In this document: in pieces, positions 1 to 11,913 of the stretch
Layout of the letters: each line of letters starts with the position of its first letter
How positions within the stretch are numbered: position 1 is the stretch's first letter
NCBI GenBank assembly: GCA_010015655.1
Contig: ML976740.1
Location: 204,884 to 268,883 of the forward strand
Origin: Bimuria novae-zelandiae CBS 107.79
Lineage: Eukaryota > Ascomycota > Dothideomycetes > Pleosporales > Didymosphaeriaceae
DNA length: 64,000 nt
Reading direction: 5' to 3'
Notes under the pieces: generated by a model
What the model was told of the DNA's origin: nothing
The model's input: the letters and a program-made list of their open reading frames with translations, nothing else
Database searches by the model: none
Translations under genes and position numbers: made by a program

Positions 1-860
1 GAAGCCACTATTTATATAGAGGGTAGGGGTGTGGCTGGCACGTTAGGTGCGATATAGGAGGTCCTCCCTACGCTCTTATAGCTTGCTACTACCCTTAATA
101 AGATGCTCTTTTAATATAATAACGTTGACTTTAATAACGTTAATGCCCCGAAGGACCACATAAAAGCTACCTATAATATGGCTTACACGAAGATCCTTAA
201 GTACCTATATAAGCTAAAGGACGCCCTAGCATATTACGCGGCTTGCCGTCTCCACCCACACACAAAAGGCCTCATGGATAAGATATGGGCTGTACCGCTT
301 AATTACGACGAGGATCTCTATAAGGGGTGTTACACCTATAAAGGCTGGCTAAATAATTGCCATGTTGGCTTTTAACGCTTATAGTTAGAGTTCAAAGATA
401 CCGTATCTCCTATTAGTACGCTAGAGCCTCTACCGAAGAAGGCACGTACTAGGCTATTTAGTAGCTAGTTAGACTTTGTAAGAGCCACCCTATAAAGTGA
501 CAACGCCCGCCCAGTTCTCCGCCGTAATAAGTTCGAGCGGTGGATAATTAAACTATCTATACTAGAGGACTCCCTATTTGCGCGCAACCCGCTACTTTAT
601 TAAATAAGTAAGACTAATAAGTATTCTGTCTTATCGCGCTTTGCTCTTAATATCCTTAGTATCCCCGCTACTGCTACTAATTATAAGAGGACTTTCTTGG
701 AGTTAGGTAATTTATTAGAGACGAGATAATTATGTATAAAGGTGGATCTTCTATCTACGCTATAATTACTACGCAGCTAAAAGCGCCTTAGCTTAAAGTC
801 TATAATAATAGTAAATAATTAACGTACTAACGCTATTACCCCTAATAAGCTAGAGACTAT
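1..860 (+). mobile_element. hAT transposase remnant (RIP-decayed, cut by window start)
   Basis: Conceptual plus-strand translation, with many stops, reads as the C-terminal part of a hAT-family transposase. Around 600-750 it shows LSRFALNILSIPA followed by a KRTF and LGNLLETR-like stretch, which matches the hAT C-terminal dimerisation domain. Upstream, around 178-375, a 65-aa open stretch contains AYYAACRLHP, resembling the segment preceding that domain. Base composition is TA-rich, and most stops fit C-to-T or G-to-A changes, so it looks RIP-inactivated. The 5' part lies outside the window. The 3' terminus is unclear; repeated AAGTCAATYAAGTT-like words at about 915-1035 may belong to its subterminal region. 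No intact coding potential remains. Confidence 0.75.
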
Positions 861-1915
861 CTATAAGATCTACGGCGGTTAATTGCCCTTAATTAGCTTA
901 GCAAAGTTATTAATTAAGTCAATTAAGTTAACAAATCGAGCCTGATTTACGCTATTAAGTCAATCAAGTTAAGCAAAAGCCACCATATCGGTCAATTAAT
1001 CAAGCAATTCACCTCAACTTGATTGACTTGCTTGTTGCCAGCTCTGGTGTTGAGAGCAACAAATGCTCCACTGCGGGGCGGCCGGAGTCATCTAGGCACC
1101 AGAGGCAGAGAAGGCTTTCACGCGAGAGTACGAGCGGGATCAGACTGGGATTGTGTAGAGCGAGACAGTGCGAAGTAGTGGACCTCGTGCCTTACGCTTT
1201 GCGGACAGGTCAGGTCAACGAGACATGCCCTGCTACTTTGGGGGACATTTCAACGGGCATTCTCTCTAGGAATGCGTTGGAAAGTTTGAATATGTTTACA
1301 TTTGTATACAAGTTACACTACTATGCCAATGCTTGGGCGTGTCTTCGCGTTATCGCGGTCGTATCGAACAGATTTCATCACGTGCATACAACCGAGTTCC
1401 CTTACTGCATTGTTCCCTCCCCGCTGGACGAAGATTCACGAGCAGTTCTTGCGTAGGTTCACATGGGTTGGTATACTGCTTCTGCTTCTTCCTCTTCTTC
1501 TTCTGTCGCGCTACTATAGAGCACGTTTTGCTCTACGGTGTCCTCCTCAGTGGCTATTTCTTCTGCGGTGGCCTCGGACGCATTTTGCTCCAAGAAAGCT
1601 TGGGCCGATAAGTCTCCTGTGTTGGCCCAGAACCTGCTTTGTATCATCGTATTGGCCATCACATGTCTAGTGGTGTCGTTCGAACTATGTGCCACGACTT
1701 GCTTCCTTCACTGTTCGCCGATTACTCTTTACAGCGCGACGCCGCAGCCTTAAAGTTCGTTTGAAGCACCTAGCACCGACGGGCTCGATGTTTGGTGGCG
1801 ACTTTACAGGCTGTTGCAGTCCTCATGGCGACGGCCGATGATGGACGGGAGACGGTACTTCAAGCGTGGCTCTTCGTGTAGGACGGGATTCGCGTTCAAT
1901 GTCCGCCTGACGCAG
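861..1915. other. gene-free interval with possible repeat debris
   Basis: The first 160 bases are AT-rich and hold inverted and direct copies of an AAGTCAATYAAGTT word. From about 1035 the composition becomes GC-normal, with open stretches in several frames (for example a plus-strand frame at 1019-1456) that have no recognisable domain. A segment near 1040 beginning TGTTGAGAGC could be an LTR edge, but no partner was found. Positions 1823-1915 carry an in-frame extension of the neighbouring gene's C-terminal repeats, described under that gene. Confidence 0.4.
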
Positions 1916-3773
1916 TTACAAGGGTGATGGAACTTCAAGGGTAGCTCGGCGCGCGGGTAAGCGACCGCGATCGATTTCCGGAAATGCTGCCCTCGTGGGA
2001 GAAGGTACTTCAAGGGTAGCGCGCCGAGCTGGAGTCCGTCCTGAGTCTTGGTCTGGAAACCTGGCATATGTCGATGACGGGACCTCGAGCGTGTCGCGAC
2101 GTGTTGTTATTCTCTCTGGACTTTCGGAAAACTGTCCTTGTCCCAGTACTGGGCTTGTGGTCGGGCTGCCATCAAAGTCTGGGAAAGTGGAAGCAGTTGC
2201 CGAAGGGCTAGCGGCTCTGGAGCTCTCTTCGCGGAGCACCACATCTCTCCGAATACTGTACTGTCTCTTGAGTTCTAACAACTCGGGGTTACGCTGAGCT
2301 TCACCGGGAATTTCCGGAAACTCCCGGGCTCTGCTGTTGTTGTAGGCCCTTTCATCGTATTTGTTGTGTGCTGCTGATCCAAGCTTATCGCCGGCTTTCT
2401 GTAGCATCTCTCTAACTTTCCGTCTGCCACCTGGGTCTGTGGACCTGCGAGGATGGGTAGTTTCAGTTGCACCTGTATCATGCGATCTCCGCAAGTGCAG
2501 ATCTGTGCCGTCATCGCTCAGGCTTATATGGCTAGGAGCATCATCACTATCATCTTCGACTGTGACTATCGGACGGAGATGACTGCCACAAGTGCACTCG
2601 CCGCCACCTCGGGAACTTCCTGTTTGGTTCTCTTCCTCTGTCATGAAAAGAACGTAGAGCGATCCGAGGGCAGCCAAGACCGTGCCAGCAATTGGACCCC
2701 ACTGTCCAACGCTGGTGATAGGCTCGGTCTCCCATCGAAGTTGGGGACTGAAAAAATTGATCTCTCCCACAATCAGGATGGTGATGATGGCGCCGCCGAA
2801 GAGTGGCACTTCGATGAGTCTCAGCACACGTCGAATAGTGCCGTTGATACCTTCCATGTGCTCCTCGGTTGCGCCATTTGTTCCTTCTATGGGCTGATTG
2901 GTACTATTTACTTCGGCCTGCTCGCGATGTCGGAAGCGCCGTTTCCAGTGGAGCGCGAGAATCTTATCGAACGTGAAAATCATTGAAATAACGGCGGGGA
3001 TACAACACGCGGTGGCGAGCAGCATGCCCGTGTTGAACGTGAGAATTGTGGGTACGGGAATGACGCCAATGTTGGCAGCTGGGCCAGCGCGCAATGGGGA
3101 GTAAATTTGTTCTTCATTGCAGACCAACCCGCAGGTCTGATTACCGCCATATGGAAAGTCCTTCCCTCCTCGAACTCCAGGAGTCGGGCATTCAACTGAG
3201 CTCACACGGTAGAATTCCACGGCAAGGGCGAGCAAACCGACAAGGGTGAGAGCTATCCAGAGGAATATCAAGTTACGGCCTGGGTCGTAAAAGTACGTTT
3301 TCGACATTCGAACGGTGAGTGGGGCCGCTAGCATAGCTATGGAACACACTTGGAAGGCTCCATAAATATCCATGTCCACAACGCCTAGAATACAAAGTCA
3401 GTGGGTTGAGGAACGTCAAGAGCTGGGCAAGTGGGCAGATCGGACCATTGAGATGTAGCGACGCGAGCACGAGGGCGTGTAATGAAGCCACAGCGGGCAG
3501 CAGCAACGCCGCAGCCAAGCACGCCTTTCGCAGCCACACAATGTTGCGTGCAAGTACACAGGCTGCGACAAGAACATAATAGCTGGTTTCGTGAGTAGTT
3601 TTTTCTTTGCGTGGAGTCTGGGACGGTACATACAGCACCCGAGAGCCTGGGCCATATTGACCGGAGACCGGCCAAGCACACACAACCTTCAGCGCATGGT
3701 TGGCAGTATAATTGCCTTGGGCTGCTCGAATTGCGAGCTCAGCCAGTTCTGGTGCTGGGAATAAGGCAGGCAT
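1916..3773 (-). CDS. multi-spanning membrane protein with C-terminal RRATLEVPSP repeats
   Basis: Two exons, complement(1916..3384, 3446..3773), give 598 aa. The 61-nt intron has a GT donor after ...LHLN, a CTGAC branch-like site and a TAG acceptor, and joins in frame to VVDMDIYGAF. About six hydrophobic segments are visible: near residues 70-105 (one or two), 115-135, 145-165, 215-245, 300-320 and 330-350. A long Ser/Arg/Pro-rich tail then ends in repeats built on ARRATLEVPSP. The family is not recognised; proteins of this layout are common as uncharacterised membrane proteins in ascomycetes. The TAA stop is immediately followed, in the same frame, by 31 more codons holding another TRRATLEVPSP copy before TGA at 1823-1825, so the stop may be a recent CAA-to-TAA change. 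It is divergent from the transporter at 4190. Confidence 0.75.
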
Positions 3774-4189
3774 TCCTTAAGGGATAGCACCTAGAGTGGA
3801 CCACAACGGCTAGGGACAAGTCCATGAGGAACAACGGTAGGAAGGCTGACAGCAAAGAAGAAGCAATGCTGTATTTGAGCCTCATGCAAAGAGACACCTC
3901 AGACGGTGACCGGAAAATGAGGCCGAGCGCACGAGCTGATGACCACCGTCATCGAGGCTGTGCTCGTTTGCTGCAGATCTGGAGGAACGCTTGCGGAGGA
4001 GCGAACCATCTGTGGAGGAAGGAACCACGCTAGACCTCGCTAAGCCATTTAAAAAACCGGTGAGTTACAAGGCCCGCAGCCCTAAAGGTAAACCACATCT
4101 CATGACAACGCAGTCGCGTACGATTCACTGCGCCCTCTACTTCCTCTGTTAAGTGCCTTGAAACAGCGCCTGGCCAGCGCATCGCTCAA
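3774..4189. promoter_or_regulatory. divergent intergenic promoter region
   Basis: These 416 bases separate two divergently transcribed membrane-protein genes and must hold both promoters. No convincing TATA box or known operator was identified. A small open frame at 3824-4033 has no support. Confidence 0.5.
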
Positions 4190-6260
4190 ATGGCATCTAG
4201 TGAAGGCGACAACCCGCCCAGCATCGACACGAGCGACATTCGGTCTTGGCGCTCCATCATCACCCTCATCGTGTTCGTCCTCACCAACATCATTGTTCTT
4301 TTTCCCTTCCATATTTCCGTTCCAGTGCCCATACTGGTCCGAAATGGGTTTCTCAGAGCGCTTGCTTCCATGCGCATCATCGCGCCTCGCGGGCCGACTC
4401 GGCGCAGCGTCGATTCGAAGTGTATGTGGATGAGGTTTCCAGTGAATTTTGTCACGGCTCCATTGATAGCGGACCTGTTTCTGCTGGCGATATTAGCCAT
4501 CGGTCGGCAAGAGGTGCACGATGGGACTGTGGGGGCCAATTCTATTAGTCCCCTCGACATAATGGCTTTCTTCGTATCATTGGCGTACATCGCCATATCC
4601 ATCGATGCGTCTGGACTGATCCGGTATCTTGCCTTCAGAGTGCTGAAATGGGGAGGTAAAGTGGGCCACCGACTCTTCTTTTACCTCTACGCCTTCTTCT
4701 TCGTCCTCACGGCATTCATTGGAAATGACCCCGTCATCCTCTCTGGTACCGCTTTCCTGGCTTACATGACGCGTGTTTCCTCGAACATCCTCCACCCTCG
4801 AGCTTGGATTTACACCCAGTTTACGGTTGCCAATATGGGGTCGGCAATCCTAGTGTCGTCCAATCCAACCAACTTGGTCCTAGCCGGAGCCTTCAATATC
4901 AAATTCATCAACTACACGGCCAACATCATTGTACCTGTGGTCATCACGGCTGTTGTACTCTTCCCGTTCCTGTTGTACATTGTCTTTGCAGACGAGTCAC
5001 TCATCCCTGTTTCCATCAGTATGCATGAGCTGCCAGACGAGCTCAAGAACAAGAAGCCGGTCAATCCAAATATTCCCAACGCCCGTGCAAACATGGAAGA
5101 GCAGGAGAACGAACACCTCAATGACGAAGCAGGCCAGCTACTTTCGCTCGAAGAGATTATGAATCCGTTCCTTGACAAGAAGGGTGCCGCCTTTGGGGGC
5201 CTCATCATGGCTGCGACGCTCATCGCAGTGCTTGCACTGAACGCCGCGTCCCAATCAAGCGGCGAGCATCCCGTGTTCTGGGTGACTGTTCCTGCGGCTG
5301 TTGTTATGATAGTCTTCGATTTAGCCTGGGGCTGGATTAACCGCAAAGAGACGAGAGACATTGCACGCCAAGGTCGCGAGCGGATCGAAACTTATCACGC
5401 AGAAAAGCAGCAAAAAGATCAATTACAACCGATTCAGGAATCACCTTTGATGGTCCCGTCCGAGTCAGACATCATTACCAATTCTGAGAAAGGTCCTGCA
5501 GACGACACGCCCTCGCAACAGGCATCAGCGACAGCGGTGACTGAGAAGGATCGCACTAACGGTCCGCCCACGACGGAGGAAGTCGAAGAAAATGGATCAT
5601 CCACTCCAACGACGCTATCATCACTCACTATGAAGATGTGGCGATGGGCGCAAGAGACTTTTCCTACATCTACCACAGTACTCGCACATCTTCCCCTCGC
5701 CCTCGTACCTTTCGCGTTCTGCATGTTTGTTCTGGTCCAAGCACTTGTGTCCCACGGTTGGATAGCAGTATTCGCCTACGGCTGGGACCACTGGGTGTCG
5801 AAGACCGGGACGGTGGGCGCAGTAGGTGGCATGGGCTTTCTCTCTGTGATCCTCTGTAACGTAAGTTCAATGACTAAGCGCTTTTTCAACATGCTGATAC
5901 GATGATATGTAGTTTGCTGGCACGAATATCGGCACCTCGATTCTGCTCTCCCGCGTGATCCAAGCCTGGCGAGTCATTCACCAACAGGCCGGTGCATCGC
6001 CCATTTCGGACAGGACTTACTGGGGCACCATCTACAGCATGGCACTGGGAGTCAACTATGGCGCCTTTAGTGCTGCCTTCTCTGCGTCGCTCGCCGGTCT
6101 GCTGTGGCGCGATATCTTGGCTCGTAAGCATATTCGCGTCAGCAGATTGGAATTCGCACGGGTGAATCTACCCATCATTGCGATAAGTATGGTGGTAGGC
6201 AGCGTGGCGCTCATTGCGCAAATCTACATCATGAGAAGCAGTGAACCTTACGATAGATAG
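4190..6260 (+). CDS. ArsB/NhaD-CitT-like ion transporter (permease)
   Basis: Exons 4190..5860 and 5913..6260 give 672 aa. The 52-nt intron (GTAAGT...TGTAG) joins ...VILCN to FAGTNIGTSI. The protein is polytopic, with about 10-11 hydrophobic helices. It carries the paired motifs FIGNDPVILSGTAF and SSNPTNLVLAGAFN in the N-terminal half and FAGTNIGTSILLSR in the C-terminal half; these repeated Asn/Gly-rich motifs are typical of the ion-transporter superfamily that includes ArsB and CitT. A hydrophilic loop of roughly 100 residues (about 400-500, Gln/Thr/Ser/Glu-rich) precedes the last helices. It should export or exchange an inorganic or organic anion at a membrane; the substrate (arsenite, citrate, sulphate or other) cannot be told from sequence. 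The ATG gives a short acidic N-terminus directly before the first helix. Confidence 0.82.
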
Positions 6261-7183
6261 AAGGCAGACGGATCTATCTCGTCTCTGGCGAGTGTACTTT
6301 GCCTTTCGTACTTGCCAACTATTCACGAATATTTAGTTGGCAATGTCACCCCACCACACCGATGCCTCCATTGTGTACTGCTTCCAAGGTCCATAATCTG
6401 ACACGTGTTAAGGATCTCACCTGAGCAGCTGCCCAAATCGCAAAATGAGAATTCGCTCCTACTCGCGCAGCATCATAAGCTTGGGTGATCTCAGCTTCCA
6501 ATGCACACCACAATTACCGACACCCATCCGTAAAAATTTCCCACCCACCTCCCTACGTACCGCTGCCTTTCGTGCTTTTGCCTTACTTGTTTTGTTTTTA
6601 TCGAGCCTGATGTACCTCAAATGTTGGAGCTACTAGGGGAGCTTACGAGGTAGGAGCTCCCGTCATCGGGTGTCTCAGCGACGTCTCAACACGGCAAGCA
6701 CGACGTTCTATACACTGCACGCTTCCAACTTCATTCTACCACCTTCCCACAGATCCCACCCTGCAGTACATCACCTCCTCCTATCACGCACATACACGCA
6801 TTGCAGCACGAAAAATCCTGATTCCTATCATTGCATTGACATATAGGAATGGAGGGAAAGAACACCTGTAAAGGCCCCGAAGCAGGCGCGCAGCCAGTTA
6901 AGCTATTTACATTTGAAGCGAACAAAATTGCCCGCGTGGACTGACCGCAGATCAGATCCTCCCGCACACGGGCGCCTTCCGAGAAAGACAAAGATGCTAT
7001 CAGATCCCTACTCCTGCCGCGCGAGGCTGCCCGGCAGCTCGACACAGGCATGCTGAAGCGCCAAGGTGCATTATGCAAGAAACGCAAATGCGGACGGAAG
7101 TTTTCGAAAGAAGCAAGAAGAAAAAAGATGAGGGCATGACGGTATGCGGAACCGGTTGCACCGTGGAACGGATAGCAGAAAGC
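6261..7183. other. gene-free interval between convergent genes
   Basis: This stretch holds the 3' flanks of the transporter (plus) and the CAP gene (minus). Small open frames such as 6445-6636 lack domain or codon support. No repeat or RNA gene was seen. Confidence 0.5.
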
Positions 7184-8215
7184 TTAATCCATCCAAGAGT
7201 ACCCAGCATACGAGCCAGCCGGCGGCGCGACGTTAGCCGCGTACTCGCCCTCGTAGTTGCCAGGCGGCGAGTAGTTGCACACCGTGTACAAGCTCAATTC
7301 CGACGGCTGGCCATCAATTGTCATCTTGCTACCGCAGTTAATCGTCACGCATCCCACGTGCGTGGTATTCTTCCACAGAACCTGCGTGAGGTGGCCCCAT
7401 TCGTGGAACGTCGCCATGTTCGGCGCGGCACCGAACGCGCCGTAGACGTCGGCCTCGCTCTTGTACCAAGACTCCGTGATGCCAGCGGTGGCGTTGTACG
7501 CGTCGCCGGAGACGGTGAAAAGGTTCTGGCCCTGCCCGTCGACCGTGTGGTGCTCGAAGTCGCAGAAGGCGGCGGCGTTGCTGGCCGCCGCGGCGCAGTC
7601 GTCGCTCCATTCGAGGTTCGAGGCGCCGTGGTTGGCACGGGCACGGTTGTGGTGCCAGAGCATAGCGTTTTGGTAGTCGGCGCCTTCGTGGAGGTCGGCT
7701 TGGGCCTCACCAGTGATGTGGTCTACGCCATAGACAGGGGCCGATGAGGGCTTAGGAGCCGGGGCAGGGGAGGAGGTGCTGGGCTTAGGGGCGGGCACAT
7801 AGACAGAAGAAGTGCTGGGCGCCGGCGGAGGCACGTAGACAGCAGAGCTAGTGCTGGGCGCCGGAGCAGGCACATAAACGGGAGAGCTGCTGCTAGGCTT
7901 GGGAGCAGGCTTTGAAGAGCTGGGCGCCGGAGCAGCGCTGTACCCAGGGGCCGAAGGGAAAGAGGGCTTCGGCGGGATCTTGGAGCTGATGGGAGCAGGA
8001 GCAGGAGCCTTGGAGGTGGGGGTCTGATAAGCCGGAGGGGTGGCAATCTCCTCCTTGCTAACAGACGTCTCTGCAGGATATCCAGCAGTGACATAGACGG
8101 TCGTAGTCACGATTTCGAGGTCGATTTCGGTGACCATGACACGCTTGTCGAGGGGCTTGGCAATGACGCCGAAGGCAAGAGCCGAAGCCAGGATGATAGA
8201 AGAGGTGGAACGCAT
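7184..8215 (-). CDS. secreted CAP/PR-1-like (SCP/TAPS) protein
   Basis: A single-exon gene of 343 aa. Residues 1-19 form a signal peptide (MRSTSSIILASALAFGVIA), followed by KPLDKR, a likely Kex2 site. Residues about 60-165 are a Pro/Ser/Ala-rich linker made of repeats around VYVPAPAPSTSS. The CAP domain spans about 175-335. Both signature motifs are present, GHLTQVLWKNTTHVGC and YTVCNYSPPGNYEG, as are the conserved HN and E residues of the CAP cavity (HHNRARA, ITESWY). Fungal Pry-type CAP proteins are secreted and bind sterols and other lipids; plant-pathogen homologues are sometimes effectors. Function here is inferred from family only. A 224-codon open frame on the opposite strand (7073-7747) is a composition shadow. 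Confidence 0.93.
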   Translation of the reverse strand: MRSTSSIILASALAFGVIAKPLDKRVMVTEIDLEIVTTTVYVTAGYPAETSVSKEEIATPPAYQTPTSKAPAPAPISSKIPPKPSFPSAPGYSAAPAPSSSKPAPKPSSSSPVYVPAPAPSTSSAVYVPPPAPSTSSVYVPAPKPSTSSPAPAPKPSSAPVYGVDHITGEAQADLHEGADYQNAMLWHHNRARANHGASNLEWSDDCAAAASNAAAFCDFEHHTVDGQGQNLFTVSGDAYNATAGITESWYKSEADVYGAFGAAPNMATFHEWGHLTQVLWKNTTHVGCVTINCGSKMTIDGQPSELSLYTVCNYSPPGNYEGEYAANVAPPAGSYAGYSWMD

Positions 8216-10632
8216 CTTGAATGGATCACCGACTTGGTTGGGATTTGATTCGATGGATATGGACTATCACGGTCAGTCAATGTCTCATTCGAATAAAACA
8301 CGCCGTAACCACTTCTTCGTGTTACAACAATACCAAAAGCTATAATAAAAGACACAAAGGCGAGAGGAAGCTTACGCGGTGGAGTCCTGGAGGATACAAT
8401 CGCACGCGACTGGGCGAATCGGCTGTCAAAGGAACGACTGGAGTTGGCACAAAGAAGTAAAGAGTGTGGGTTCCCGGTAGGCTTTGCTACACAGAGAGAT
8501 GGATCGCTGATCAACAAATGAATGAAGAAGATCAAAGAGATGGGGAGCAAACTACGGGGCCAGGAGCGTGGCTACCTATATGGGTCGTACGTGATTACGC
8601 GAATAAGTCACCCAGGGTGAAACGGAGGGCGGACAGGCGCGCGAGCCACACTCAATCTCGAGGATGCGCCGATGCCGTCGTGTAGCCTGGTTTGATTTTG
8701 GGCGTTGGCGATCCTCGGGCAATCTTATTGTGCAATTCGAGCGCCCGGCCGCCTTTTATCACGCTGCGACAAGGGATTCCGTGAATGAATGCAAGGCGCA
8801 ACACTCAACCAATACCAACCTCACCGTTTGCTTCTACTACCAGCGATGCAAGTTCCAGGCTGAACAGCCCCATGAGCCAACGTCTTCGTAACCGCCACTC
8901 ATCCAGTCTGGCAAGCTATTTTCGAAAACTACGAAATCCGTTCGTGTCGTTGCGTTTGATGAAGGGGAGTGCTAATTTTGCAGGGCGCCGCGCTGATTGG
9001 ACGGCGTAGATGCGGGGATCGCCTCAGGGTCGCGGATGCCTCATGCGCAAGGCACCCTGGCGACGTGCGTTTCAACGACTTGATGAGAGAGCATCAGCCG
9101 AATCCCCCGCAGCGATCATGCTGATGCAGGCTACAGAAGTTCTAGGCTTAACCGTCATTTGGACACGAGCTTCGGAAGGCCACGCAGCAAGAGTGGTGTT
9201 TGTTTGTGTTTGAAAAAATGCGGTGCGACGTTTGACAGGCGTGAATATCCGCGGCGCTGGCTGTGGCTGTGCCCTCCTACTTCACACGCAAGACAGTACG
9301 CATTTCCGGCAGGACTTTTGTGGCGCAACCCTTCTCTCCTCACGCCTCCTCAGCCCCACGGCAAGAGTGACGATTGAAAAATATTTTATTTGCTTATTAC
9401 CGAGCCAACTCCACGTTGCGACTTCGCGCAAACATCTCACCCTATTCAAACGGGCCGTCTGAGAATGAAAAGTGCCGCTCGCGTCGAGTCAACATTCCTC
9501 CGAGTGGTGGATCTGCGGGGGGAGAAGGCGGCAGCTAAGATAACGGCTCGGGAGATGAGATGAGCGGTCAATATTGGGGGTGGTCGGGATATTAGATCAT
9601 CTTAACGAGAAGGCGTGAGGGATTTTGGCACTGGTGGACACTGCGGGAAGACGAAATGATAATGATGTTGTCATTTGTTGCACGATATCTCGGCGGTTCT
9701 CTCAGCACGCGAACGTTGCCTGGATGTGGGCCTGTACGAATGGATGGTCTGGGATAGGGTGTCTATAAAGACGGGTGGTTTAATTGTTGGTGAAAAATTG
9801 TAAGGATATGGGCGGGGAAACGGGAGCCTACCGGGAAACCCATGGTTTCTAGGTCGCGTGCTAGATTCGTGTCACTGGATACGAAAATGCAGGAAGAGCG
9901 TGCAGAAGGAACATACTGCACGTACTGACCGTCTGTCAGACCTTGTCTCCGGCGGCTGAAACCATGCTGGCGGCTGCGCTCCCACAATTCACTGCGCTGC
10001 CATCGCATGTACACACTGGCTTCGACCACCTTCATCTCTAGCATGGCCTTCTACGTCTACACACTTCGTGCTTTATTATTGGTAGACGACGATCGATCGC
10101 GCCACTCTAGCATCTAGACTTGCATCTCATACGTTATAGTATGGGAAATGAGCCAGAAGCCACGAACGGAAAAGTCGGGACAGTCGGACCGTGTTTCAGG
10201 GTACGAATGAAGGGCAAGATAGGAGAGACGTATACGCCCCGTCCACGTCGATTCGTTGGGTCGCTGAAGGTGACGTCTCGCTCTGTTTGAGTGTGTGGTG
10301 GCGGAAGGTCGAACAACTACCACCCAGCACTGGGCGTGCTGGTCATTGTGAGTGGTAGGATGCTGTGGAGTTTGGTGATTCTTTGTTGGGGGGTGCAGGG
10401 GGGTTTGACAACGCCGTGGCTGTGTTCTGTCATGAGAATGGAAGCATGATGGGTGATGGCGTCTCTTTGTTCACTGATCTACACACTGCAGTGAACGGAA
10501 TGATATTCGAATGGAGTGACAACCGAACGGCCTATTTAGGAGACATATCGAGCGGCTGGCTTTAATGACGCCTGTCGAAATCGCGATTGCCTAAGCTCCT
10601 CACTTAGGGCTCTTAATCGCACGAGGATTCAC
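8216..10632. other. 2.4-kb gene-free interval
   Basis: This contains the CAP gene promoter (minus strand, upstream of 8215) and the 3' flank of the epoxide hydrolase pseudogene. I translated the longer open frames (8107-8550 minus, 9763-10044 minus, 10365-10565 plus) and found no domain, signal peptide or splice structure that makes sense. Composition is GC-normal, so this is not an obvious RIP-affected repeat. It could hold a fast-evolving small gene that I cannot recognise. Confidence 0.4.
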
Positions 10633-11913
10633 TTAGAAGCCATTCTTGCCCTCGACTACGTCGAATGCACCACCACCCTTCCCAAACATCAATCTCATAT
10701 CTCCCACAATATCCTCGGGGTTCTCAAAGGCTGCAAAGTGCCCGCCACTCTTATGTTCAGACACAAACGCAAGGGTCCCAACGATTTCGCCCAACTCTTT
10801 GGCAGCTGCGCGAGCTCTTTGGGAAAATAACCTAAGCCCTACAAGGTCATTCTCAGCTTGACTCTTGTGTGAAGGAAGTAGCAAGAGCTCAGCAGACTTA
10901 CAAGCTTCACATCCGGAATCCACGTCTTGTACGTTTTCTCAGTATCATACTCCCCCTTCACCGCCTCATAATATATCCTCACGCTAGCAGCCGGCCCAGC
11001 TCGACTCCACCAATACACACTGATCTAATGGAGGACTTCATCATCCGTCCACGAATGGCTATCCGTCCAGTCATGCAGCGTCTCATATATCCATGCGAGC
11101 AGCGCAACAGGGCTGTCATTCAGCGCGTACCCCACCGTCTGCGGCTTCGTGCTCTGCATCTTGTAGTACCCGAACCCGTTCGTCTGGAACCACTGCGTGC
11201 GCTCGAACCCTGCTTTTTCCTCGGCGCTGAACGTGCCAGTGAGGTACTTGAACCCGAGGGTGAGCAGTGCAAGAGGGTTTTTGTACGGTGGTTGGCAGGG
11301 GATCATGTTGATGTGCGAGGCTTTTAGGGAGGAGGGGTATAACATGCCCATCGTACGCGTGATGAAAGTGCCCCAGTCGCCGCCTTGAGAGACGTACTGC
11401 GGATACCCCAGCTTCAACATGAGCTTGTGGCACGTTTCGGCGTACTGCTTCAGACCAAATCCTTTCGTCTTGACTACGCCTGAAAACCCGAAGTTCGGCA
11501 GCGATGGAGCGACAACGTGGAACGCTGGTCTGCCGTTCTTCTCGCTGTCTGCGAAGAGCGGGAGCAGCTTGGACACTTCGAGGAAGTGGCCTGGCCAGCC
11601 GTGCACGAAGAGCAAAGGGATCGCATTGGGATTCGAAGACCTCTGGTGCACGAAGTGGATGTCGATGGGGTCGAAGCCGTCGACTTGGATAGGCGTTGCG
11701 AAATTGGGCAGCTTGTTTATGGAGGCTTCGGCGCGGCGCCAGTCATAGTGTCTTCCAGTGCGAGACGAGGCGCTTGATGTCGGCGAGTGGCGCGCCGTAG
11801 TCCCAGCCCGCGTCGTCGAGCTCGTCGGGCAGGTTCGCGAGCGCTAATTTTTGTTGCAGCTGCTGGAGACGAGCTTCAGGGATCGATATTGTTAAGGGAA
11901 GGATGTCAGACAT
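10633..11913 (-). pseudogene. epoxide hydrolase (EHN/microsomal-type) pseudogene
   Basis: From ATG at 11913 the frame reads MSDILPLTISIPEARLQQL, the start of an EHN-type epoxide hydrolase. The rest of an alpha/beta-hydrolase follows: HGWPG oxyanion motif, nucleophile motif GGDWGTF, and GGHFAAFE with the catalytic His. A 63-nt intron (10839..10901, GTAAGT...TTGTAG) sits before the C-terminal part. The frame is broken three times: a net +1 shift near 11748 (HWKT then YDWRRAEA), an in-frame TAG at 11025-11027 where the family has Trp (TDDEVLH*ISVYWW), and a second shift near 10768-10771 (PKSWAKSLGPL then FVSEHK). An intact enzyme of about 400 aa would hydrate epoxides to diols. Three independent lesions make a pseudogene more likely than assembly error. 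Confidence 0.85.

Noticed and set aside
1019..1456. 145-codon frame next to the hAT remnant
   Set aside because: No domain; may be LTR-like debris (TGTTGAGAGC), but no second LTR or target duplication found.
7073..7747. 224-codon plus-strand frame over the CAP gene
   Set aside because: Val/Arg-rich shadow of the GC-rich CAP coding sequence; no domain.
9763..10044. 93-codon minus-strand frame
   Set aside because: No similarity to known families; no splice partners; codon pattern not convincing.
11025..11027. Intron to explain the epoxide hydrolase stop
   Set aside because: No GT donor at fungal intron distance; the frame continues straight after TAG with conserved residues, so a nonsense change is simpler.
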